Below are positions 29,917 to 37,142 of a stretch of DNA of 64,000 nt, piece after piece. Under the pieces are notes generated by a model. The model worked only from the letters and a program-made list of their open reading frames with translations. It ran no database searches and was not told the DNA's origin. Position 1 is the stretch's first letter. The number at the start of each line of letters is the position of its first letter. The stretch is taken from contig NZ_JAUTWS010000017.1 in assembly GCF_030657435.1 (NCBI RefSeq), positions 1 through 64,000 of the forward strand. Reading direction: 5' to 3'. Source of the stretch: Paracraurococcus lichenis (GTDB lineage Bacteria > Pseudomonadota > Alphaproteobacteria > Acetobacterales > Acetobacteraceae). The position numbers were made by a program, and so were the translations under genes.

Positions 29917-30555
29917 ATGGCCATCTTCGGCCGCAAACGTGACGAGGCGCCGGCCAGCCCGGCCGCCGACCCCGCACCGGCCGCGCCGCCGGCCGCCCGG
30001 GATTCCGACATCGGCGTGCCGCCTTTCCGCCCAGCATCCAAGGACGCTCCGAATATGAGCCTTGCCCCGAAGCCGAACGCCGTCCCCGCCACGCCGGCCG
30101 TCGCCGTTCGCCCGCCCGCGGTCGGCGTCCCGGCCCGGCCCGGCCCGCGCACCGATGCCGGCGATCGCCGGACGCTCGTCGTCGGGCGGGGCATCAGCCT
30201 GCAGGGCACCGTCGCCGATGCCGAGCGGCTGGTGGTCGAGGGCACGGTCGAGAGCCAGATGATCCAGGCGGCCGAGCTCTTCGTCGCGCAGTCCGGCGTC
30301 TGCAAGGGCGAGCTGCAGGTCGAGGATGCCGAGATCGCCGGCCTCTTCGACGGCACCATCACCGCCCGCAACAGCCTGATCATCCGCGCCACCGGCAAGG
30401 TGAACGGCGTGGCGCGCTGCAAGAAGCTCTCCGTCGAGGAAGGCGGCCAGGTCTCCGGCCGCATGGAGATGCTGACGGACGCGCAGGCCGCCGCCCCGGT
30501 CGGGCCGCGGCCCGTGCCGGTCGCCGCCGGCCTGCCCAGCCCGGCCGACGCCTGA
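29917..30555 (+). CDS. bactofilin (polymer-forming cytoskeletal protein)
   Basis: 212 residues. A variable Ala/Pro-rich N-terminus (about 1-75) is followed by the right-handed beta-helix bactofilin core: LVVGRGISLQGTVADAERLVVEGTVES, then successive hydrophobic rungs to VEEGGQVSGRMEM. It should self-assemble into filaments that position envelope or stalk/cell-shape enzymes. Start chosen at the second of two adjacent ATGs (29914 and 29917) because the aagggggg ribosome-binding site is better spaced. No peptidase partner gene (M23 type) is adjacent. A very strong hairpin follows the stop. Confidence 0.9.
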   Translation: MAIFGRKRDEAPASPAADPAPAAPPAARDSDIGVPPFRPASKDAPNMSLAPKPNAVPATPAVAVRPPAVGVPARPGPRTDAGDRRTLVVGRGISLQGTVADAERLVVEGTVESQMIQAAELFVAQSGVCKGELQVEDAEIAGLFDGTITARNSLIIRATGKVNGVARCKKLSVEEGGQVSGRMEMLTDAQAAAPVGPRPVPVAAGLPSPADA

Positions 30556-30556
30556 G

Positions 30557-30627
30557 CCTGAGCAGGCTTTCGCGGCCTGGGCCGCACCTCGTGCGGCCCA
30601 GGCCCCTGAGATGAAAGCCTGCTCAGG
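30557..30627 (+). terminator. 71-base nested hairpin after the bactofilin gene
   Basis: Outer arms of 15 bp (30557-30571 and 30613-30627) are perfectly complementary. Inside them a second 14-bp perfect stem (30574-30587 and 30591-30604) encloses a 3-base loop. It starts 2 bp after the stop codon. It could be an unusually strong terminator or a REP-like palindromic element inserted there; no T-run follows. Confidence 0.7.
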
Positions 30628-30738
30628 ATCGTGTTGCGGCGCAAACCCCGAGGGATTTGCTAAGGGCCCGCCGCCAGGGCGGGCCTCCACCCCGGCCCCC
30701 GTCTGCCCGGCGGGGCCCGACCCGGAGACAGCGCGGCC

Positions 30739-31254
30739 ATGATGCGCCGCCTCCGCTGCCTGCTCCTCCTGCTCGCCGCCGGCTGCACCGCACCGGCGGA
30801 GCGGGAGGCCGCGGCCCTGCAGGCCGCGATGGATACCGGCCGCGCCGGCCTCGCGGCGATCGCGCTGCCCGACCTGCCGCCGGCGCCCGCCGCCGTGCCG
30901 CCACCGCCGCAATCCCCGCCCCGCGCCAGGCTCCTCGACATCCGCCACGTCCCGGCCCGCCCGACCGAGGCGGCGCAACTGCTCGGCGCCGGGCCGGAGG
31001 CGCTGCGCCGCTGGCTGGGCGAGCCCTCGCTCCGCCGCGCCGAGGGCGACGCCGAGGTCTGGCTCTATGCCGCCGAGGCCTGTGCCCTCGACCTCGTGCT
31101 CTACCCGGCTGGCGGCGGGCTGCGCGTGGCGCATGCCGCCGCCCGGGCGAATGGCGCGGCGCCGCGGACCGAGGCGGCCTGCCTCAGCGAGATCGCCGCG
31201 CCGCCCGGTCTGCGGCTCCTGCCGGCGGCCGCCGCGGCCGATCGCGGTGCCTGA
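30739..31254 (+). CDS. small lipoprotein of unknown function, 171 aa
   Basis: N-terminus MMRRLRCLLLLLAAGCTAP carries a signal with a lipobox (LAAGC, Cys16). A Pro-rich linker follows, then a compact domain of about 100 residues (LLGAGPEALRRWLGEPSLRRAEGDAEVWLY...) resembling the small lipoproteins whose fold tracks an enzyme-inhibitor or BamE-like shape. That likeness is a weak impression only. The second ATG at 30742 is an equally good start. Not obviously in an operon. Confidence 0.75.
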   Translation: MMRRLRCLLLLLAAGCTAPAEREAAALQAAMDTGRAGLAAIALPDLPPAPAAVPPPPQSPPRARLLDIRHVPARPTEAAQLLGAGPEALRRWLGEPSLRRAEGDAEVWLYAAEACALDLVLYPAGGGLRVAHAAARANGAAPRTEAACLSEIAAPPGLRLLPAAAAADRGA

Positions 31255-31344
31255 GTCGACATCCGCCGGCCGTCGTGCCGCCGGGGGCTGGACGGGGAGG
31301 CCGTGACGCGTCCCTATCGGCCGGCGCAGCCTGGCCGGAGTCCC

Positions 31345-32256
31345 GTGACCCTCTACCTCGACGTCTTCGTGCCGCCCTTCGGGCTGCTGCTGCTGGGCGC
31401 GCTGCTGCGCCGCTTCCTGCTGCGCGAGGACGCGGTCTGGGCCGGCATCGAGAAGCTGGTCTTCTGGGCGCTGATGCCGGCGCTGCTCTGCTCGGCGATC
31501 GGCGCGGTGGATCTGCGGACGCTGCCGATCGGCGACATGGCGACCGCGATCTGGCTCGCGCTTCTCGGCGGCGGCGCGCTGAGCCTGCTGCTGGCGCAGG
31601 CCGCGCGGATCGACCACCCGGCCAGGACCTCGGTCTTCCAGGGCGGCATCCGCTTCAACAACCTGATGGGCTTCGCCATCACCGGCGGGCTGTTCGGCGC
31701 GGCCGGCACCTCGCTCGGGGCGGTGGCGACCGGCCTCATCGTGCCCTTCGTGCAGACGCTGACCAGCCTGGTCTTCGCCCTCGGCGGCGGGCGGGGCTTC
31801 GCGGCCGGTCGGGCCTTCCGGCAACTGGCGCTGAACCCGCTGCTGCTCGCCTGCCTCGCCGGCTTCGCCGTCTCGCTCGCGGGCGGGCTGCCGGCGGGCA
31901 TCGCGCCGATGCTGCGCAGCCTCGGCCAGGCCTCGGTCGCGCTCGGCCTGCTCTGCGTCGGTGCGGCGCTCTCGCCGGGGGCGCTGCGCGGGCGGCTGCC
32001 GCTGCAGCTCGCGACCTGCGGCATCAAGCTGGTGCTGGTGCCGCTGATGGTGCTGGGCATCGGCCGGGCGCTCGGGCTCGAGCCCCTGGCGCTGGCCGTC
32101 GCCCTCGTCTTCATGGCCCTGCCGACCGCGACGACGAGCTATGTCATGGCCCGCGCCATGGGCGGCGACGCGCCGCTGATGGCGGCGCTGACGACGCTCG
32201 AGCACCTGCTCTCGGTCGTCTCCCTGCCGCTCTGGATCCTGCTGCTGGGGCCGTGA
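31345..32256 (+). CDS. AEC-family auxin/malonate-type carrier
   Basis: 303 residues, about 10 membrane helices in two repeats. The first is FVPPFGLLLLGALLRRFLL; the second half includes the conserved ALVFMALPTATTSYVMARAMGGD with its Asn/Asp-containing crossover. AEC carriers move small organic acids or auxin-like compounds. GTG at 31345 is preceded by ccggag; a longer GTG start at 31303 is possible but its ribosome-binding site is too close. Substrate unknown. Confidence 0.85.
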   Translation: MTLYLDVFVPPFGLLLLGALLRRFLLREDAVWAGIEKLVFWALMPALLCSAIGAVDLRTLPIGDMATAIWLALLGGGALSLLLAQAARIDHPARTSVFQGGIRFNNLMGFAITGGLFGAAGTSLGAVATGLIVPFVQTLTSLVFALGGGRGFAAGRAFRQLALNPLLLACLAGFAVSLAGGLPAGIAPMLRSLGQASVALGLLCVGAALSPGALRGRLPLQLATCGIKLVLVPLMVLGIGRALGLEPLALAVALVFMALPTATTSYVMARAMGGDAPLMAALTTLEHLLSVVSLPLWILLLGP

Positions 32257-32357
32257 CGGTCGCGGCCGCTTCGGCCGGGAGCATCCGGCGGGCCGGGCGA
32301 ATTCCGCTGCCCGGGTGGGTCCGCTCCGGCATCGTTTGCTCTAGGCCGTTGATTTCC

Positions 32358-32406
32358 AGAGCAGATTCACGCCTCCGAGCGTTTCCACTCCGCGGCGATC
32401 TGCTCT
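32358..32406. repeat. 49-bp palindrome-ended element containing dispersed-repeat copy 2
   Basis: Nine-base terminal inverted repeats agagcagat (32358-32366) and atctgctct (32398-32406) bound a 49-bp element. Positions 32368-32407 are the exact reverse complement of 13439-13478. This looks like a very small REP or MITE-like element. It sits 31 bp upstream of the Bug receptor gene, so it may lie within that gene's leader. Confidence 0.8.
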
Positions 32407-32437
32407 AGAAGGACGGCATCGGAACGGAGCGAGGGCC

Positions 32438-33409
32438 ATGCTGGGACGGCGCGGGTTGGGCTTGGGGCTCGGGGCGGCGGCCTTGGCGGGCGCGGGGTCC
32501 GCCCGCGCGCAGGCCTGGCCGGAGCGGCCGCTGCGCTGGCTCGTCGGCTACCCGCCGGGCGGCGCGAGCGACACCTTCGCCCGGCTGATCGGCGGCCAGA
32601 TCGGCAAGGCGCTCGGCCAGAACGTGGTGGTCGAGAACCGTCCCGGCGGCGGCGCGGTGGTGGCCAGCGAGGCGGCCGCCCGCAGCGCCCCCGACGGCTA
32701 TACCCTGATGCATGTCGACAACGGCATCCTGGTCTACAACCCGGCGCTCTACGCGAAGCTGCCCTACGACCCGGACCGCGACTTCCAGGGCGTCGGCTTC
32801 ATCGGCCGCTTCCCGCTCTTCATCGTGGTCCGGCCGGACGACCCGGCGCGCGACTTCGCCGACTTCGTGGCGCGGTCGAAGGCGAAGGCGCCGACCTACG
32901 GCTCGCCCGCCGTCGCCTCGCCGCACCACCTGGCGATGGAGATGGTCAAGCGCCGCACCGGGCTGGATGCCGTGCACGTCCCCTATCGCGGCGGCCCGGC
33001 GGCCATGCAGGACCTGCTGGCGGGCAATGTCGATTCCGTGGTGATCGACTGCGCGACCGGCATCCCCTTCATCGCCTCGGGCAAGGTGAAGACGCTCTGC
33101 TGCTTCTCCGAGGCGCGCAGCCCGCGCGCGCCCGACGTGCCGACGCTCCGCGAGCTCGGCTTCGCCAATGCCGTCGCCTATGGCTGGCAGGGGATGAGCG
33201 TGCCGGCCGGCGTGCCCGCGCCGATCCTCGCCAGGCTGGCCGAGGCGCTGAAGGGCGCGGTCGCGGCGGAGGAGGTGCAGGAGCGCTTCAGGGGCCTCGG
33301 CATCGAGAGCGCCCCCTGGAGCCCGGCGGAGTTCCAGCAATTCGTCGCCCGCGAGAATGCCGAATGGCGGCCGCTGATCCGGGAGCTGGGGATCCGCCTG
33401 GACGCCTGA
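32438..33409 (+). CDS. Bug-family periplasmic receptor (TctC-like)
   Basis: 323 residues. The signal peptide carries Arg-Arg (MLGRRGLGLGLGAAALAGAGSARAQ). The mature protein follows the Bug pattern: WPERPLRWLVGYPPGGASDTFAR, VVVENRPGGGAVVA, DGYTLM and HVPYRGGPAAMQDLLAG. Such receptors bind carboxylates and normally serve the TctAB tripartite transporter, but no tctA or tctB is in this window, which is usual for the expanded orphan Bug sets of beta- and some alphaproteobacteria. The ligand is unknown. Confidence 0.9.
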   Translation: MLGRRGLGLGLGAAALAGAGSARAQAWPERPLRWLVGYPPGGASDTFARLIGGQIGKALGQNVVVENRPGGGAVVASEAAARSAPDGYTLMHVDNGILVYNPALYAKLPYDPDRDFQGVGFIGRFPLFIVVRPDDPARDFADFVARSKAKAPTYGSPAVASPHHLAMEMVKRRTGLDAVHVPYRGGPAAMQDLLAGNVDSVVIDCATGIPFIASGKVKTLCCFSEARSPRAPDVPTLRELGFANAVAYGWQGMSVPAGVPAPILARLAEALKGAVAAEEVQERFRGLGIESAPWSPAEFQQFVARENAEWRPLIRELGIRLDA

Positions 33410-33467
33410 GTGAAATTTCCCCCCGTCTTCATTGTGTCTGGCGGCGGGCTGCGGCAAACCCCGCCGC

Positions 33468-34502
33468 ATGCCGCTCCGCATGATCCGCTCCCTCGCCCGC
33501 GCCCGGCGGCGCGCCACCCTGCCCCAGCCGGCCGAATGGCTGCGGCTGCAGGCGCGGGAACTCGACATGCTGCGCTGGACGGTGAAGGTGCTGGGCGCCG
33601 ACATGGTGCAGCGGCACTACGCCGCCGGCCTCGCCGGCCCGCATGTGCCGCTGCCCGAGGCCCCCGCCCCCGCCGGCCTGACCAGCCGCACCTGCCGGCA
33701 GACCGATATCGAGGGCGCCTGGGTACGGCACTGGTGCCGGGCGCTGGGCACCACGCCCTTCTACCACCGCAAGCTCTGGGAGGACTGCTTCATCCTCCAG
33801 GTGCTGTGGGAGCACGGCAAGCTGCAGCCGGGCCAGCGGGCGCTGGGCTTCGCCGTGGGGGAGGAGCCGCTGCCGGCCATCCTCGCCTCCCGCGGGGTGG
33901 AGGTGCTGGCGACCGACATCGCCGCCGAGGATGCGCGGGCGCAGGACTGGATCGCCACCGGCCAGCACGGCACCGGCACCGACCGGCTCTACCGGCCGCA
34001 CCTCTCGGACCGCGCGGAGTTCGACCGCCTCGTCGGCTTCCGCAGCGTCGACATGGCGGCGCTGCCGGAGGACCTGCAGGACGGCAGCCGGGACATCGTC
34101 TGGTCCGCCTGCTCGATGGAGCATCTCGGCTCGCATGAGCGCGGCCTGGCCTTCGTCGAGGCGGCGATGCGCTGCCTGAAGCCGGGCGGCATCGCGGTCC
34201 ATACCACCGAGCTCAACCTCGACGCCGCGGGCGAGACCCTGTCGCAGGGCAGCACGGTGCTGTTCCAGCTCCGGCATCTTGAGGCGCTCGCGGCCCGACT
34301 CGGCGCCCTCGGCCACCGTATGCTCGTGCTCGACCACGCGCACCATCCGGGGATCATGGACCAGTTCGTCGATGTCCCGCCCTTCGAGGAAGGGCGCGTG
34401 CCGCTCGGCCACCTCTCGCCGCCGCATCTGCGGCTGTCGATCGCCGGCTATCCCGCGACTTCGGTCGGAATTGTGGTGATCGCAAAGGAGGCACCGCCGT
34501 AA
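33468..34502 (+). CDS. SAM-dependent methyltransferase-like protein
   Basis: 344 residues from the ATG at 33468 (an upstream TTG at 33432 is unlikely). A weak Rossmann glycine motif (ALGFAVGEEPLPAILASRGVEVLATDIA, about residues 125-155) is followed by IVWSACSMEHLGSHERGLAFVEAAMRCLKPGGIAVHTTEL. That is the post-motif region of class I methyltransferases, with the key SMEHL segment. The substrate is not evident; relatives occur in sugar or surface-polymer clusters. The glycine loop is degenerate (GFAVGEE in place of GxGxG). Confidence 0.78.
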   Translation: MPLRMIRSLARARRRATLPQPAEWLRLQARELDMLRWTVKVLGADMVQRHYAAGLAGPHVPLPEAPAPAGLTSRTCRQTDIEGAWVRHWCRALGTTPFYHRKLWEDCFILQVLWEHGKLQPGQRALGFAVGEEPLPAILASRGVEVLATDIAAEDARAQDWIATGQHGTGTDRLYRPHLSDRAEFDRLVGFRSVDMAALPEDLQDGSRDIVWSACSMEHLGSHERGLAFVEAAMRCLKPGGIAVHTTELNLDAAGETLSQGSTVLFQLRHLEALAARLGALGHRMLVLDHAHHPGIMDQFVDVPPFEEGRVPLGHLSPPHLRLSIAGYPATSVGIVVIAKEAPP

Positions 34503-34529
34503 CTCTTCCACAATCCCATGGTGTTATGA

Positions 34530-34561
34530 GTCGGTCCTCATCCAGGAACTCCAGGACCGAC
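34530..34561 (+). terminator. 9-bp stem hairpin after the methyltransferase gene
   Basis: gtcggtcct - 14 bases - aggaccgac, starting 28 bp after the methyltransferase stop and ending 4 bp before the ATG of a 35-codon ORF. It may terminate the upstream transcript or fold the leader of the small ORF. Confidence 0.4.
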
Positions 34562-34565
34562 GCGC

Positions 34566-34673
34566 ATGTTGCAGCGCTTCCTCGACCGCTTCCGCCACTG
34601 GCTGATCTATCGGCCCGAGCGCCGCTACATGCGCGGCCAGTCCACCGCCGCGCCGGCCCGAAGCAGCCGATAA
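34566..34673 (+). CDS. possible 35-residue basic protein
   Basis: Short frame encoding MLQRFLDRFRHWLIYRPERR and a Ser/Ala/Arg-rich tail. The N-terminal half would form an amphipathic, strongly basic helix. It follows a hairpin and lies between the methyltransferase and oxygenase genes. The composition is unlike random high-GC frames, but such a short frame needs comparative support. Low confidence. Confidence 0.35.
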   Translation: MLQRFLDRFRHWLIYRPERRYMRGQSTAAPARSSR

Positions 34674-34893
34674 CCATAGGTTGATCCGGACGCCAGCCGA
34701 GATCGGTTCGGCCATGGACCCGCACGGCGCCGCCCGCATATCGCAAAATCCTGTATCAGCGCAGGCTGTGGCAGAGGGTGCGGGAAGTCACATCCGGGAC
34801 TGTTGCGTGCCTCCTCAATCGAGCGTGTACCGAAGCCGGACCGGTTCCGGTGCTAGAGGATGCGCCTCTTGGGTTCCCTTGGGGGCGCTGACG

Positions 34894-35766
34894 ATGGTTG
34901 CGATGACTGCGACGCGGCCGGCCGAGGCCGGTCTGGGGTCCATGCCGAAGACCGAGGATTTCGATGCCACGGTCCGCCGGATGGTCCCCTTTGCCCGCCT
35001 GGTGGCGGAGCGGGAGGCGCTGCGGGCGCGCTTCCTCGCCGGGAAGCCCTATTCGAACCTGGTGCTCGACGGCTACTTCCAGGAAGACATCCTGGATCGG
35101 GTGGCGGCGGATTTCCCGAAGGAGACGCCGCGCGACTGGATCGGCTACGACACCAAGGACGAGATCAAGCGCACCTCGCGCGGGCTGGTCGGCGTCCCGC
35201 CCTTCGCCCAGGCCTTCCTGTGGCAGCTCTGCTCCGAGCCTTTCCTCGAGATCCTGCGCGACATCACGGGCATCGAGGATCTGGTGGCCGATCCGCTGTT
35301 CCATGGCGGCGGCCTGCACGAGAGCTTCCGCGGCGGCTGGCTGAACATCCATGCCGATTGGACGCAGCACCCGCACCTGCCGCTGGTGCGCCGGCTGAAC
35401 CTCATCGTCTATCTCAACCGTGACTGGGACGCGGACTGGGGCGGCGCACTGGAGCTGTGGGGCAGCAAGGAAGGCCCCGCCGGCGCGAGGATCGAGCCCT
35501 TCTTCAACCGTGCCGCGCTGTTCCCGACGACGGAGGAGACGCTGCACGGCTTCCCCACGCCGATGACCTGCCCGGTCGGCCGGTCCCGCAAGTCGGTCTC
35601 GATCTTCTACTGGGCACCCGACCCGGAGCAGATCGAGCGCGGCGCGCCGATCACCTTCCTGCCCGGCACGCGCGAGACGCGCGCCAAGGCCTTCATGCGC
35701 TCGCTGGTCCCGCCCATCGCCTTCCAGATGCGGGACTATGCGCGCGGCCTGCTGCGGAAGGCCTGA
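34894..35766 (+). CDS. 2-oxoglutarate-Fe(II) dioxygenase family protein
   Basis: 290 residues from the ATG at 34894 (34903 and 34942 also possible). The HxD iron ligands appear in WLNIHADWTQHP, followed by NLIVYLNRDWDADWGGALELW. The distal His is in EETLHGFPTPM, and an Arg/Ser-x-Ser strand (RSRKSVSIFYW) should bind 2-oxoglutarate. This is the Tpa1/PHD-like pattern of prolyl hydroxylases and small-molecule or glycan-linked hydroxylases. The 220 bp upstream hold no other gene. Confidence 0.87.
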   Translation: MVAMTATRPAEAGLGSMPKTEDFDATVRRMVPFARLVAEREALRARFLAGKPYSNLVLDGYFQEDILDRVAADFPKETPRDWIGYDTKDEIKRTSRGLVGVPPFAQAFLWQLCSEPFLEILRDITGIEDLVADPLFHGGGLHESFRGGWLNIHADWTQHPHLPLVRRLNLIVYLNRDWDADWGGALELWGSKEGPAGARIEPFFNRAALFPTTEETLHGFPTPMTCPVGRSRKSVSIFYWAPDPEQIERGAPITFLPGTRETRAKAFMRSLVPPIAFQMRDYARGLLRKA

Positions 35767-35775
35767 CCATGCCCC

Positions 35776-36348
35776 GTGCCCCGGCCTGAGCGCCTCCTCG
35801 CCCGGGTGGCGGCCTGGCCCGCGCCGACGCGCGATGCCGGTGCCGCCGCCCTGGCCCTGGCCGGGGCGGCCCTTGCCCAGCTCCTCGTCCGCGCGGGGCT
35901 GCCGGCGGAGGTCTTCCTTGCGGTGCCGGGCGTGGTCCTGGCCGGGCTCGTCTTCGGCCGCGGCAGCAGCCTCTTCGCCGCCCTGCTGACAGGCGCGGTC
36001 ATCGCCGCCGCCTTCGACCCGGCGGCGCAGCAGGCGGTGCATGGCATTCCCGCCCTCCCCTCCCTCGCCCTCGCTTTGGTCTGCCTCGCCGTCGCCCTCG
36101 GCACCGCTGCCCTGGCGGCGGCCACGGTCATCCGCGCCCAGGCCAAGGCGCGGGAGAGACGGGCCAGGGTGCTGATGGAGGCCTGCGCGCGCGACGCGCT
36201 CGGCCAGATCGAGGCAGCGCGCCGGCGCCTCGCGACTGCCGAGGCCGAGGTGACCCAGGCCCGGGACAGCCTGGCGCAAGCCCAGGCCACGGCGGCACCC
36301 GGGCGCGACCCGCTGGAGGAGGCGCTACGGAGCGAGGGCGGGGTCTGA
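35776..36348 (+). CDS. membrane protein with C-terminal coiled coil, DUF4118-like
   Basis: 190 residues; GTG start 9 bp after the oxygenase stop, so probably co-transcribed. Four close hydrophobic segments fill residues ~22-120, in a pattern like the DUF4118 membrane domain of sensor kinases. A charged helical tail (about 122-175, RAQAKARERRARVLMEACARDALGQIEAARRRLA) is probably coiled coil. No kinase or output domain follows, so it may be a membrane scaffold or a truncated sensor. The assignment is weak. Confidence 0.6.
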   Translation: MPRPERLLARVAAWPAPTRDAGAAALALAGAALAQLLVRAGLPAEVFLAVPGVVLAGLVFGRGSSLFAALLTGAVIAAAFDPAAQQAVHGIPALPSLALALVCLAVALGTAALAAATVIRAQAKARERRARVLMEACARDALGQIEAARRRLATAEAEVTQARDSLAQAQATAAPGRDPLEEALRSEGGV

Positions 36349-36358
36349 GCCGCCCGGC

Positions 36359-36655
36359 TCAATTGTCCGCCAGCGCCTCCCGCAGCCAGGCCTCGCCCTC
36401 GGGCGGCAGGGCGTGCCAGGCGGCATCGGCCGGCACATGCGTCACCACCAGCCGCAGGCCGGGCCTCGCGGCCGCCGGGACGGCGCGGACCAGGTGGTCG
36501 CGCAGGTAGGTCGGCGACACGCCCGTCACCACCAGCGTCGTCCTCCGGTCCATCGGCCAGTGCTCGGGCGCGACCTGGAAGATCGCCTCGAAGAAGCGCT
36601 TCTCGTCCTCCGGCGCCAGGCCGGTCAGGTCGTGGAGGATCAGGCTGAGCGCCAT
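36359..36655 (-). CDS. hypothetical protein, 98 aa
   Basis: Starts at the ATG at 36655, 16 bp after the DUF488 gene stop on the same strand, so it is probably the third gene of the malic-enzyme operon. Soluble, acidic, mixed alpha/beta composition (MALSLILHDLTGLAPEDEKRF, VAPEHWPMDRRTTLVVTGV). No recognised family. Ends 10 bp from the convergent membrane-protein gene. Confidence 0.65.
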   Translation of the reverse strand: MALSLILHDLTGLAPEDEKRFFEAIFQVAPEHWPMDRRTTLVVTGVSPTYLRDHLVRAVPAAARPGLRLVVTHVPADAAWHALPPEGEAWLREALADN

Positions 36656-36671
36656 GGCCGGGTACCCCCTG

Positions 36672-37139
36672 TCATCGGCCGGCAGAGTCGGCGCCGGGAT
36701 GCAGGTGGACAATGCCCAAACCGCCGGCCGCCGCAACCGCCTCCGCCACCAGGCTGCGATGGCACTGCGCCGGATCGGCCTCGAGGCAGAGCAGGCAGAG
36801 GCGTGCCTCCCGCCCCTCCGCCGCCAGGGCGGCGACGGCGGCCTGGGCCTCGATGCCCGCCAGGCGCGCGCCGAAGATGCGCTTCATCTCGGCGCTGCGC
36901 CCGGCCCGCGCCGCGGCCCGCCCCTCCGGCGGCGTGCCGAGGGCCCGGACATGCGCATAGCCGATGCCCGCGCGCCCCAGCGCCTCGGAGAGGGCGCGCT
37001 TGGCGAAGCCGGGGCGCCGGCTGTTGGCCAGTTCCCGCACGTCCACCAGCCGCGTCACCCCGGCCTCCCGGAGGGTGGCGATCAGCCCGTCGAGCGTCGC
37101 CCCCTCGTAGCCGATGGTAAAGAGCGGCGCGGCCTGCAC
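36672..37139 (-). CDS. DUF488-family protein
   Basis: 155 residues with a GTG start 3 bp after the malic-enzyme stop. Family hallmarks are present: FTIGYEGATLDGLIATLREAGVTRLVDVRE at the start, PGFAKRALSEAL in the middle, and LLCLEADPAQCHRSLVAE near the end (the C..E....CHR motif). DUF488 proteins are widespread and functionally uncharacterised; the CHR motif hints at a nucleotide- or metal-dependent enzyme. Transcriptional coupling to the malic enzyme is very tight. Confidence 0.87.
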   Translation of the reverse strand: MQAAPLFTIGYEGATLDGLIATLREAGVTRLVDVRELANSRRPGFAKRALSEALGRAGIGYAHVRALGTPPEGRAAARAGRSAEMKRIFGARLAGIEAQAAVAALAAEGREARLCLLCLEADPAQCHRSLVAEAVAAAGGLGIVHLHPGADSAGR

Positions 37140-37142
37140 GGC

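Noticed and set aside
28000-32205. 1401-codon minus-strand frame
   Set aside because: Only its last 338 codons are the real adenosine kinase; the rest is antisense to bactofilin, the lipoprotein and the AEC transporter genes.
35776-36348. Truncated KdpD-like sensor kinase
   Set aside because: Only the membrane-segment pattern is similar; no kinase remnants are visible downstream, so a pseudogene call is not supported.
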